Assembly (NCBI GenBank): GCA_038030265.1
Contig: CM075943.1
Coordinates: 16,492,001-16,556,000, forward strand
Direction of reading: 5' to 3'
DNA: 64,000 bases
Source: Corythucha ciliata
Taxonomy: Eukaryota > Arthropoda > Insecta > Hemiptera > Tingidae
Numbering within the stretch: the first letter of the stretch is position 1; every line of letters begins with the position of its first letter. The notes beneath the pieces were generated by a model, which was given only the letters and a program-made list of their open reading frames with translations, made no database searches and was not told the DNA's origin. The translations under genes and the position numbers were made by a program. This document shows, in pieces, positions 44,230 to 54,100 of this stretch.

Positions 44230-44425
44230 AACTCCTCGTCGGAACGGTGAACGAAGTAATTCTCCCGCCTAATGTCAAGACTACACGGAGCAAACGTTAG
44301 TAGCTAACTTCGGAGGTGCACCCATTTGTCGGGACAACTCCTGACAAATGGGTACGTGCTCTTTTTTTTATTCGCACCCATTTGTCATGTACCCATTTGT
44401 CGGCGCACCCATTTGTCGGGTTCCC
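44230..44425 (-). repeat. Right TIR of the MULE
   Basis: About 195 bp, inverted relative to 37278-37520. Contains aacgaagtaattctc, gttagtagctaacttcgg, and four gcaccca/tacccatttgtc words. Confidence 0.8.
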
Positions 44426-44439
44426 TTTCCATCTTTCGG

Positions 44440-47270
44440 GAAGGAAGGAGGAAAGCAAAGTGGGAATAAAGATGGTTTTGAAATAAAACCACGAAGGATA
44501 GTTTTTCGTAGTTGTTTTTTTAAACTATTCAAAAAATTGAGAAAATTTTTTAAAAGCTAGACAAAGCCTACGGAACAATCGGCCTCCGCGAATGAAGCAG
44601 ACCGGCTATAGGGCGCTAGGGCGAGTAGTTGGTCTTCTTTGCTTTCGTCACACGTAAGAGTGACGGGGTTCCGGCCTGTTCTGTAGAAGCTCTTGCTCGA
44701 ATCTTTTCGCTTGAAAAGCGTCAAAAAGAGAAATGGGAAAATTTATATCTATCTGTGGTCCTGCGAAGTATTATAGAGATTGGTAGGTCCAGAGACAAAC
44801 GGGGTTGGCCGGCTGTTGTGCCATTGAGAGCGTAACCTGCGGTTTTTTTGTTTTTTTTGGGCGCATCAATCAAGTCTCACATATTGTACATTTTGATAAA
44901 TTGATGGAGAGACCCTCCCATTCTCTTTCTCACTCTGTATTTTTTCATCAACCAACCATTTAAGACCGCGTGGACCGTTGCGAACCGCCCCCCCCCCCCA
45001 TGAAAGTTTTTTGTTGTTGTTTGTCTTGTCATGTATACAATTTTTTTAATTACGCATCCAGGTCGCTTCTCTCCTCGTCTTTCTTTTTACCAATCCTCAG
45101 TTCCAACGCGGTTCCCTCCTTAGGTGATTTCGCAATTTGCGCACGAACCATCCGTGTATAACATTTTGAAAGTCGTTTCACTTTGCAATTCAATGAATCA
45201 ATGGAAGCAAAAACCTTCTTTAAAGAACTGGATTCATTACTTAATTTCTTCTTACTTTAATTGTTATTTCATCTTTTACAGTTCTACGGCTCATAGCAAC
45301 AAAGTACAGTAAGCGGAGAGAAATCTTACGAATGTTTCTAATTAAATAAAAATGGGGATGACCAAATACAGATAATAGCTTTTAATGAGATGACATTTGC
45401 GTTTCAAAAGGCGGTTTTAAGAAAATAAAAAAAATACCATATTTCCAATGTTTTTGCACAAACTCCTTTGGTGCAGACCATTTGTTAAAGATCTCAATGA
45501 AGTGGAAAAAAAGGACGCGGATTGGCGAGAGATCAGCGTGTGAGGGCAGCAATTAGACGAGTTGGGGCCGCCTTATAACGAGAATTCCTCCGTGTTTATG
45601 TGCTTTAATTGGTCAGATTACGATTATTCCCTTGGGGGTTTGCTTCGGAAAATTAAGTACTATCAGATTATAATTTGTCGGGCTAGAAAGGCGTTTCGAT
45701 TAATCAGGGGGATATGTGAGTGGGGGGTAAAAATTCTCAATGACCCGTAACTCGGTGTCTTGAGGCTGTACGATTTTTTTGGGCTCGTACTACCCCCCAC
45801 CACAACCCCCACCACAGTAGAACAGTGCTATGTTGAGTTCGTTGGGATAAGAACGGAAACCCTTGTAATTGTAATTGATGGTTTTCGCCCGAAGGTGAAT
45901 TGTTTCAAGTTGTAAAACAAATGGTGCCAAAGACGCTTCGGTAATGCTCGACATTATGTTGCTAGTAATTGGTCTGAGTGATGATTTGAAGTCAATCATT
46001 GAAATGTCATCAGTTAAGGGTGTGTGTGTGGGGGGGGGGCGTGCAGGAACATCCCTTGAGTCATGAGTCCCACGAAACCCACTCCAGATCAACTTCCCAC
46101 TGTTAAAAAGTAGTGCATTCGATCGACATAAAAAATTATCTCGTACCAAAATTATACGCGTCAAAAAAGTGAGCATTCCCTTTTTAAAAGAAAGAGCAAG
46201 GAAGAGATATACAGCGAGGAAGCAATCCTGTCTGATTGGGTCCCCTCTCCTCGTAGGCTTGGGGCTTCATTACAGTCAGGTTCTGATAATTAGATCACTA
46301 ATCATGGGGTTCTGGAACTTGGAGCGCCGCCATTGCTCTCTTTCCGCTCTCTTTTCAGTATTATTTTTTGCTTTAGTATTTGTCTTTTCTCAAAGCTCTT
46401 AAGCCCGGTGGTTTCGATTTGCATCAAACTTCCGTACAGGATAGGTACAGTCACTTCAGCACAAGTTATTATTTCTTCATGTGTTCCTGCGGGTTTTAGC
46501 ACATTTCCTTTAAACGTGGCATATAAATGCAAGTGCAAACCGGACCTTTCCCCCCCCCCCAATTTTTAAACGACAAAAACGACAAATTGTATGCATTTGA
46601 GTTGACCACTGGCCTCCCCGTCTCATTTTTTACTTTTCCCTTGCATAATGATAACGTTGTTTCTTTGGGGTCCTTTCCTTGCGTGACAGGGACCCCTCTC
46701 CCTCTCTGAAGTTATTAGCTGGTAGAAGAAACGGAATCGAAGACGAGTGGGAGGGGTGGAGCATATACCTACGTTTATATGTAGCATAGCTCATGTATTT
46801 TTAATGAAGTTTCCGACTTTCAGACGTTTTTTATGGGCACTCTCCTCAATATGGAATCGAATATCGCAGTGCGATGAATAGGGATGGTGTGTTTCGGGGG
46901 TAAAAAGGTGAAAAAGCAGTGTGACAGTAAAGGGACAGGCGTTCGCAGCCACGCTCAAGCTCAAACGTATTAACACAGCGATAAATATTGTGGCGAATTG
47001 AGAGCATGCTGCTATAAGAGAGACAAGGGAGTAAGCTTATTGAGCACTGACTATTAGGCACGGCTTTGGTGCTAGGCCAAGGGGGTCCTTGTGACACAAT
47101 TACGGTGAGGCGGCGTAAATAGGAATCTTCTTGAAAGGAGAGAAACTGTTTACCTATAGAGGTGCGAGCCCTTGCCCGCACTCCCATCCTTAGTGTCGTT
47201 CGGTCCTTAAGCGCAATAATGTACCAACTGATAAGTAATTTGCAACTGGCAGATGCGGCAAAAACTTAGG
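44440..47270. other. Non-coding stretch, no gene seen
   Basis: C or G runs near 44990, 46031 and 46552. The ORFs at 45790-46176, 46302-46562 and 46846-47187 have no recognisable domain and overlap other frames. 44640-44700 contains an inverted copy of 35425-35490. Confidence 0.4.
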
Positions 47271-47737
47271 AAAAAGCGCTAATATTCGTACCTATAACTG
47301 CGAAAAAGCGCTGATTCGTGGTCTCACGATGCAACTTCCAGACTAAAATAGAGACAAAATCGTCAATTCGCGGTGAATGGCGGCCATTCCACGGCTAAAA
47401 TGTAGAAATCAACGCAAAAGTCTTGTTTTTAGGTCAAGCCCGCGGCTAAAATTGAGAATACACGCTACTAATTCAAGGGTGTGCAAGTAACAAAAAATCG
47501 TGGCTAATATTGACAAAATCAACGATCATTCGGGTTAAAATTGGACAAAAATGGCAAATTCACAACTGAAATGGTGAAAAACCGCACACTCGCATATAAA
47601 AAAGACAATAGATATGCTACTTCGCTGCAAAATTGTAGCAGAAAATGCTATTTCACAGAGAAAAATCGCTAATTCGCGGATAAAGTTGAGGAAAAACGTC
47701 AATTCGCAAAATACAAAAATGAAGAAAATCACTAATT

Positions 47738-48071
47738 AGAAGCGTGCAGCTTATCTTTCGGAAGGCATTCGTGTTATCAATTCAGTGTTTTCTCTTTGAG
47801 AAATACTTTTATGGTTTATTGTAAGCTAGTTGTAGAATTAAATTAATACATTTTTAACTTCTAGATGATAGCTGAAGTGAAGGAGAGGCTCGGTGAGCTG
47901 AGGGCCCTCGTCGGAGGGTTCGACCCAAGTTCAGCCGTGGACTCGGAGCTCTCCCATGATATGTTAAATTACCTTGAGTGAACGAGAAGACTCACAAATA
48001 ATAAAAAATCACCTCATCACTATACAAAACCACGTATTCTATGCCTTCCGAAAGATAAGCTGCTCGCTTCT
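47738..48071. mobile_element. TIR element carrying a splice-acceptor-like site and a short ORF
   Basis: The termini agaagcg and cgcttct, followed by gcagcttatctttcggaagg and its complement, give ~27-bp inverted repeats with one or two mismatches. AATT flanks both ends (47734-47737 and 48072-48075), and without the element the phrase A array reads on, so the insertion is clean. It contains ttttaacttctag followed by a 38-codon ORF. Confidence 0.7.
47865..47981 (+). CDS. 38-aa ORF, possible terminal exon of a larger protein
   Basis: MIAEVKERLGELRALVGG, then FDPSSAVDSELSHDMLNYLE and stop. It begins directly after tttttaacttctag, which looks like a 3' splice site, so it may be the last exon of a gene carried or captured by the element at 47738-48071. 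A charged amphipathic helix is predicted by eye; no family recognised. Base composition (G+C-rich, codon-like) contrasts with the A+T-rich surroundings. Confidence 0.4.
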   Translation: MIAEVKERLGELRALVGGFDPSSAVDSELSHDMLNYLE

Positions 48072-49720
48072 AATTCAAAAACGCAGATTTGTAAATTCTG
48101 AAACATTCGAGGCTCAAACTGAACGATTGCGCTAATCCATAGCAGAAAATGGACAAAAATTGCTTATGTGGGGCTAAAATAAAAAAAACAACGCGGTTAA
48201 AACTTTAAAAATCACTAACTATCGCGGCTAAAATTACGTAAAAAATACCAATTTTTCAGCGCAAACTGAGAAAAAGTGCTAACCCACTGCTAAAAGTGGA
48301 AAAATCCATAATCTGCAGCTGAAAATGAGGATTACGCCAATCCGTGGCTGAAATGGAGGAAAATCGCTAACGCCAGCGATAAAAACGCTACTGCGCTGCT
48401 AAAGTTAAGAAACAGCGTTAACCCAAGGCTGAAATTGGGGAAATCACTAAATCCAGACTTGAATTGAAAAAACGCCAATGCGTAGCTTCCGTTCGAGGCT
48501 GTAAAAATAAACAAAAAACGCTAATCCACAGCAAAAATTGAAGGACACAATGCCAATTTGGGTCTAAAATGTAAAAAAAATCGCAGATATAATATTGAAA
48601 AATTCATCAGCCCGGCGTAAATAAAGAAAAACTCTAGTTTTCAGCTCGAATTGGGAAAAGGGCATTTCCCGACTAAAAATTGTGGAAAACGTCGATTCAT
48701 GGCTAAAATTGAGAAAATTCGCGAATTCAAAGGTTAGAAACGCTTCTACGCAGCTAAAATTGAAAAAAGTGCAATTCGCGGCTAAAATTTAGGAAAATCA
48801 CAAATTCAGGGATATTAGTGAGTTGAAATGTTATACACGCGTCTTCTCTCCTTCTGAGGGCAAATTGGAAAAAAACGGCATGTTCATGGATATAAACCAC
48901 TGATTTGCGGCTAGAACTGAGAGGAAGAGCTAATCTACAGCTAAAAGTAAAACAAAATGGCTAATGCTGTGCCAGAATGTAAAAAAAAAAACCGCTAATT
49001 TGTGGTTAATATTGAGAAAATCAATAATCACCCGGCTATAAAATTAGGAGGTATTCAGTCTAAATTGAAAAAAGAAGTGCCAATTGGCTGTCAAAAATGG
49101 GAAAATTCCCAATTTGCAGCAAAAATATCAGAAAACGGCAATTCGTCGCTAAAAATAACAAAATTCGCTAATTCACTGGTCAGATACGCTACTACGCTGC
49201 TAAAATGAAGGAAAAGTGCTAATTCGCGACTAAAATTGTGTTCGCTAAAGTTAGTTTTATATTTACTTCATATTTTTGTATCTCCCTCATTTTTATTCCC
49301 ATCCGTAAGGTGGCGCCATATAGTGGCATCCTAAACCCCCTCCTTTGATTTTTACAACCTTCTATCCACACACACACACTTGTTTTACAACCGTCAAACC
49401 GCGAAGTTACGTACACGTCTCGACTCGCAGCTAAATTTTGTTTGTTTTTTCCACTCGCGGATTTGGACTATTTTCGACCTTTGTCGACCCGTTTCGCACC
49501 CTTTTGTGCATCCGCGGAGTGGCTTTGTCTCAATCAGGTGTGTACCGATTTTCCTTTTTTCCATTTAATTCTACCCATTTGTCTCTCAAAATACAGTCCA
49601 CTGCTCTGGCCTATTGCCACCGTCCTTTACGAACAAATTGAGGGAAAGTTCCAGTCTAACCTTCGTAGCGATCGGACGTTTCAAATTGTATTTAGCTATT
49701 CAGTTGTGAACTTTTGTACA

Positions 49721-50245
49721 ATGCGTTGCCGTGAGTGTGAAGAAGATTTGCCCGGTGGCTCGGCACTTGTTTGTGCGGAATGTACGGGACAATTTCATTT
49801 TACTTGTGTTAGTATGTCGGAGACTAACTTCAAGAAAATGTCCTCTGAGGCAAGAGGTAAGTGGAAGTGCCCTGCGTGCAGGAAAACTGCTGAAGAGGGG
49901 AAGGACAACAAGCAAATTTTGTCAATCGTTAAGGGCATTTACCAGCAAATCAATGACATTGGTGGCTTGAAGTCCTTATCTGACAAAGTCAAGGATCTCA
50001 GTGAAGCTGTGAAATTCATGAGTGACAAGTTTGACGAGTTTGAGGTAGAAATTAAGTCGTTGAGAGAGGACTTCAAGAAACGTGCAACGGAAAATGCCAA
50101 GTTAGTTGATCTTGTTGGTAATTTGTCGGATCGTGTTAATTATTTAGAGCAGCTGGAACGGAGAAAGAACATTGAAATTGATGGTGTTCCCGAAACGAAG
50201 AATGAAAAGTGTTTTGAGATTTTTAATTCTATATCGAAAAACTGA
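49721..50245 (+). pseudogene. LINE ORF1: PHD-type zinc finger plus coiled coil
   Basis: 174 codons. Zinc-binding residues: CRECEE, CAECTGQFHFTC, CPACR, a C4HC3-type PHD arrangement at residues about 3-50. A long heptad-rich coiled coil follows (about 60-150) and then NIEIDGVPE, the start of the RNA-binding region. A stop at 50243 truncates it; homologous sequence resumes after it (50246 onward). I chose the ATG at 49721 because the longer frame upstream (from 49442) is hydrophobic and lies in the probable 5' UTR. PHD-bearing ORF1 proteins occur in CR1- and L2-type LINEs. Confidence 0.8.
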
Positions 50246-50625
50246 GCACAGCAACTGAAAACTGTAAAGTGGTGGACGCTTATCGGGTCGGCATTAAACG
50301 CGAGGATAGTAAGGCGCCAAGGAGTCTCGTATCGTAGTTGAATTTGCGACGATGGCAAGCAGTGATGAGGTGCTGAGAGCGGTTCGCGAGGGGAAACAAA
50401 GGATTTCTGCCGCCCAACTTCATTCTGAGTGGCCTGATCAGCGTATCTTCTTAATGAACATCTTCCTTATTTCAATAAGCACTTGTTGTACCTGGCGAGG
50501 CAGAAGGGAAAGGAAAAAAACTACAAATATGTGTGGCACCGGAATTTTAATATCTACATGAGGAAAATTTATGACTCGCCTAGAATTCTTATTCGCTCTC
50601 CTGATGATGTAAACACTATTTGTTA
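50246..50625 (+). pseudogene. LINE ORF1 C-terminal remnant
   Basis: Broken frames still read VVDAYRVGIKRE, then VEFAT, HLPYFNKHLLYLARQKGK and YKYVWHRNFNIYMRK. This is the C-terminal domain seen in many animal LINE ORF1 proteins and in the baculovirus FP-like family. Frame changes near 50330 and 50455. Confidence 0.65.
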
Positions 50626-50769
50626 GACTATACACTACTCATTTGTGATTCTTTCGTTAAGTTAAACAACTTTTTATGGATTTCTCCAAAACTTTAGAGT
50701 TTAGAGTCTAATGAAAAAATTCAAACGGTTCGTTGCGAAACTTCACAAGACGTTGAGGCTAATATGATT

Positions 50770-51428
50770 TGAATGGGCGGGATAAATGTTTTAAATCAAA
50801 ATGTTAGAAGTTTAAAACGGAATTTGGTCTCTGTAATTGCTTTCCTGAATTCAATTGATTTTGATGTTCACATAATAATTTTAACTGAAACGTGGAATGT
50901 TGAACATCTATCCTTTTATTTGCCTGGGTAGTATAAGGAGTTTATAAGCTCATCGCATTATAACAAGGCTGAAGGTGTTTCACTTTATGTTCGTAATGAT
51001 CTCACGGTCAATTGGTTTGAAGCTGATGTATTAAAACATTGTAACTCTTACGGATCATTGGATGACTTTGGTAAAGTTTGTGTTTAATTCTTGTAATTTT
51101 AATACTGGGAAACGAGCTAAACATGTAATTCAAGTGGACTTCCTTGCGTTAGAAAATAGGTTGATGGAGGAAAGATGGGTCTTATAGGTTGATGGTGATG
51201 GGTTTTATAAACGAAAAACTTAATGGGGGTTACTATGTTGTTGGGAGCTTCTTAGATGTTAAGAAAGCCTTTGATTCGGTGCAGCACTCGATACTTCTCG
51301 AAAAGCTGAGCAAGTACGGTGTCCGTGGTACCCCTCTGATGACGGTACAATGACGCAGTGAGTGAAACTGTCACGGTTAACTGTGGTATACCTCAAGGAA
51401 CGGTTCTTGGGCCAGTGTTGTTTCAATT
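50770..51428 (+). pseudogene. LINE ORF2 remnants: endonuclease and reverse transcriptase
   Basis: 50780-51020 reads LNQNVRSLKRN, FLNSIDFDVHIIILTETW and VSLYVRNDL, which are apurinic-endonuclease motifs with the catalytic Glu in LTETW. 51235-51330 reads FLDVKKAFDSVQHSILLEKL (RT motif A region) and 51385-51428 reads CGIPQGTVLGPVLF (motif B). The middle is deleted and in-frame stops are present. Confidence 0.8.
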
Positions 51429-51588
51429 GGAAAAAGGCTAGATTAGGAGCTGATTGACGAAGACGATTCTGTATTTATTTGTAGCAGAGAGAGAAACAAA
51501 AGATAAAAGAGGAACAAGGGGAACAACAAAACATGTGTAAAAAGGAGGGGACGCGAAAGATGTTTTTTTTTTTAATATTTACAACATC
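51428..51588 (-). repeat. Probable 3' LTR of the copia element
   Basis: On the minus strand it follows aaatagagggga (polypurine tract, 51589-51600) and begins TGTTGTAAAT; the far end meets LINE sequence near 51428. No second LTR to compare, so the outer end is uncertain. Confidence 0.5.
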
Positions 51589-51596
51589 CCCTCTAT

Positions 51597-51884
51597 TTAA
51601 AAAATCAGTCCTTGAGAGCGAGCGCAGAAATCCAACTTCTGTTTTTCTAGGGCTTTCGTGAGAGAATCGGCGATCATTCTCTCTGAAGGCAAAAACTCGA
51701 GGACGATTTCACCATTTCTGATTTTTTCTTTGATGAAATTATGGCGAACATCTATATGTTTTGTTCTCGAATGATAGCTTCCATTTTTGGCGAGGTTCAA
51801 TGCACCTTGATTATCCACATGAAGTATCGTATGACTGCAGCAATTCTCTTCTGCAGCAGTTCTCTTCTGAGACCACGGAGCCAT
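51597..51884 (-). pseudogene. Copia RNase H C-terminal part
   Basis: Contains SRTKHIDVRHNFIKEKI and EFLPSERMIADSLTKAL, the end of the copia-type RNase H. The start overlaps the next frame (51797-52462), showing a frameshift near 51860. Confidence 0.85.
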
Positions 51885-52462
51885 AAAGCCTCTTGAATCG
51901 CTGCTGAAGTTGCCATAAATTCTGCTTCTGTCGTGCTCAGAGCCACTGTTGGTTGTCGTTTTGAATTCCGGGTAATCGCGGAACCGTTATTTAGAAAAAC
52001 ATAACCGGTCGTTGATTTTCTTTCATCCTCGTCTGGCGCCCAGTCAGCATCACAATATCCCACAAGGTCGCACTTGTCATCTTTTCCCGGGACTCCGATC
52101 AATTCCAGTTTCATTTCCTTTGTTCCCTTCAAATATCGCATGATTATTTTTACAGCGTTCCAGTGTGAAGGACCAGGACAGGCGTTGAATCGGCTTACAT
52201 AATTCACAGAGAAGCAGATATCCGGTCTTGAAACTTGGCTGATGAATAGTAAGCTTCCAACGTCTTCTTGATAGGGAACACTTGACATTCTCTTTATTTC
52301 ATCGGGTGTATTCGGTGACATCTGTTTTGAGAGTTTTTCTTTGAAATTCAATGGCTTGTTCAACGGATTGCAATTTTCCATACCAATTTTCAGCACATCT
52401 CTAATGTGAGACGCCTGGTCGATAAATATTTTCTTATTCTTAGGGCCGTATTCAGAAACCAA
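51797..52462 (-). pseudogene. Copia reverse transcriptase end and RNase H
   Basis: RT connection (NKKIFIDQASHIRDVLKI, SVPYQEDVGSLLFIS, RPDICFSVNYVSRF) and RNase H (LVGYCDADWAPDEDERKS, TTGYVF, LSTTEAEFMA with catalytic Asp and Glu). The first codons (MVSEYG) come from the MITE. Confidence 0.88.
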
Positions 52463-52579
52463 CCTTAACCTTTACAACTCCTTTAAGCGCTTCAAAACAG
52501 ATGACACCTTTTTAAAACCATCACATTTTTCAACTACTTTAGTTAAGGCTTTGTAAAGGTGGGTTTCTGAATACGGCCC
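52443..52579. mobile_element. 137-bp MITE, PIF/Harbinger-like, inserted in copia RT
   Basis: Perfect 18-bp inverted termini gggccgtattcagaaacc, flanked by TTA on both sides (52440-52442 and 52580-52582). A 3-bp TTA/TAA duplication is the hallmark of PIF/Harbinger. It divides the RT frame exactly; with the MITE and one TTA left out, the two halves are in the same frame. Confidence 0.88.
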
Positions 52580-53836
52580 TTACTGTCTCTATTAATTTGT
52601 ATTCCGAGAATATATTTAGCTTCACCCACATCCTTCATTTTGAAATTTTTCACTAGCTGCTGTTTTATTTCATTTTTCACCTCGTCGCTGTTGCTAAGTA
52701 AAATCAAGTCATCAACGTAAACAGCGCAGATGATTATTTCTGAGGTGTTCATTCTATAGGGATCGGACACGGCAACGTTGCCATAGAAATCCCGCCCCCG
52801 CCGGTCTATCAAAGCAAATGTGGCACCCAAGAATCTACCAATCATGTTCGAGAAAACTTGGATGACAAACAAAAGGTGTCCGTCCCCGATAGAAAATGCA
52901 CCTGTCCGTTTCAGATTGCTTCAAGCCAATTTTTCTAAGGACTCCTTCGAGCTTCAAATTCCAAACTCGACTGGCTTGTTTGAGTCCGTACAACGATTTT
53001 TTAAATTTACACACTTTGTTCGGTGACGAAACAAAGTTTTCGGGCTGCAACATGTAGATTTCTTCGTCTAATTCTCCCTAAAGAAATGCTGTCACAGCGT
53101 CAAGCTGGTCGATGTCCAGGTCAAGCTCAGCAGCTAGGGCCGGCAAGTACCTTACTGACGTGTACCTTACCACAGGAGAATAGGTTTCGTGGCAGTCTAT
53201 CCCTTTCTTCTGTGAGTACCCTTTGATCACGAGACGGGCTTTGTGTTTGACTATTTCACCGCCAGCATTCCTCTTCGTTTTGAATACCCACTTGCAATCG
53301 ATGGGCTTTTTACCATGAGGCAAATCGGTCAAAATCCAAGTACCATTGTCAATCAAAGCTTCTTACTCTTCCTCCATTGCTCTCTTCCACTGTTCTTTGT
53401 CAGAGCGGCTGAGAGCTTCGTCTACAGTTGTCGGATCGTCGAGTTCTGCTGTTCCAACAGAATACGAAACAAAGTCATCCAGATTTTTCGGTCTTCTTTT
53501 AACTCTTTCCCCTCGTCGTAAGTGACTTTCATTTTCACACGGCGGCGAGGGTACATCGGATGTTGAAGTAGAATGCCTGGTGACATTATCGACGATAGGT
53601 TCCTCATGTACAATATCGTCTCCGGCAGCTTGATTGATCACAGGTGTCGTCTCTTCCGGTGTCTCTTCTAGAAGTCTCGGATCAGTTGGAAAGAAAAACA
53701 TTGATTTTTCCGAGTTTTGTTCTTTTCTTGTCATAAAAGAACTGCCCTTTTCCAATTCGTGAAAAACGACATCCCGCGAAGATGTAATGGTATTTTTTGT
53801 GGTACGTAGATTCTCCACGCTTTTTGATCTCTTCAA
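52543..53836 (-). pseudogene. Copia reverse transcriptase and linker to integrase, interrupted
   Basis: 53363-53836 is the Ser/Glu-rich linker between integrase and RT (TPEETTPVINQAAGDD … RRGERVKRRPKNLDDFVSY). 53078-53356 starts RT (WILTDLPHGKKPIDCKWVFK, KARLVIKGYSQK). 52835-53053 has KFKKSLYGLKQASRVW. 52543-52872 has the catalytic ICAVYVDDLILLSN and GEAKYILGIQINRD. Stops lie near 53360 and 53060, and a frame change lies near 52850. Confidence 0.87.
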
Positions 53837-53839
53837 TAG

Positions 53840-54100
53840 CCGATCATGATGCCTTTTTCCGATTTCGAATCAAGTTTCTGCCTCTACTGTTTAGGAATAT
53901 GCATGAACGCTTTGCACCAGAAAATTCGTAAATTTCGTAAATTTGGTTTCTTCCCTGACCAAATCTCAATAGGTGTTTGTCCATTTACGCTTCTCGTCGG
54001 TTGGCGGTTCAATAAGTAGGCCAAAATTTGTCACCAAGATGCGCTTCGGATAGCTATTGCACTTTGTTTCCTGTTCCTGCAGGGGTTTTTCTCGTTGCCA
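53840..54100 (-). pseudogene. Copia integrase C-terminal fragment
   Basis: Short stretches in changing frames: LLIEPPTDEKRK, then a FGAKAFMHIP-like stretch and DSKSEKGIMIGY, which is the region after the integrase core in copia elements. Upstream of about 54060 nothing copia-like is visible, so the element is truncated here. Confidence 0.65.

Larger units (their letters stand above)
37278..44425 (-). mobile_element. Mutator-like element (MULE) with long terminal inverted repeats
   Basis: The left terminus (gacaaatgggtgcgccgaca, then aatgggtgc…) is inverted at the right end (…ggcgcacccatttgtcggg). Similarity continues inward for about 200 bp (cgaagttagctgctaac, then attacttcgttc, versus gaacgaagtaattc, then gttagtagctaacttcgg). 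The left TIR also holds an extra inverted acaaatgggtgc motif. tttccatc flanks both ends (37269-37276 and 44426-44433), an 8-bp candidate target duplication in the size range of MULEs. Inside, on the minus strand, is a spliced transposase gene with a tandem internal duplication and a 1.3-kb insertion. Confidence 0.85.
47270..49250. repeat. Phrase A block, forward orientation, interrupted by a TIR element
   Basis: 47270-47737 and 48080-49250 are forward ~30-bp phrases. The first part is collinear with 7265-7700 (tataactgcgaaaaagcgct, then gattcgtggtctc, and later gaaatcaacgcaaaa). A 334-bp element sits at 47738-48071. Confidence 0.85.
49255..51428 (+). mobile_element. Degenerate non-LTR retrotransposon (LINE)
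   Basis: The order is 5' untranslated region (about 49255-49720), ORF1 with PHD-type finger (49721-50245), the rest of ORF1 in broken frames (50246-50625), ORF2 endonuclease fragment (50770-51025), a deletion, then RT fragments (51190-51428). Sequence stops inside the RT palm region at the boundary with the copia LTR, so the 3' half is missing or displaced. Confidence 0.85.
51428..54100 (-). mobile_element. Ty1/copia retrotransposon, 5'-truncated, one LTR left
   Basis: Minus-strand order integrase end, RT, RNase H, 3' LTR, the copia order. The 3' LTR probably spans 51428-51588 (minus strand starts tgttgtaaatatt after a purine tract ggggatg…). Gag, protease and the 5' LTR are absent. A 137-bp MITE is nested in RT at 52443-52579. 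Confidence 0.85.

Noticed and set aside
49442..49720. Longer start for LINE ORF1 at 49442
   Set aside because: The added residues are hydrophobic, lie in the probable 5' UTR, and the PHD finger starts directly at 49721.
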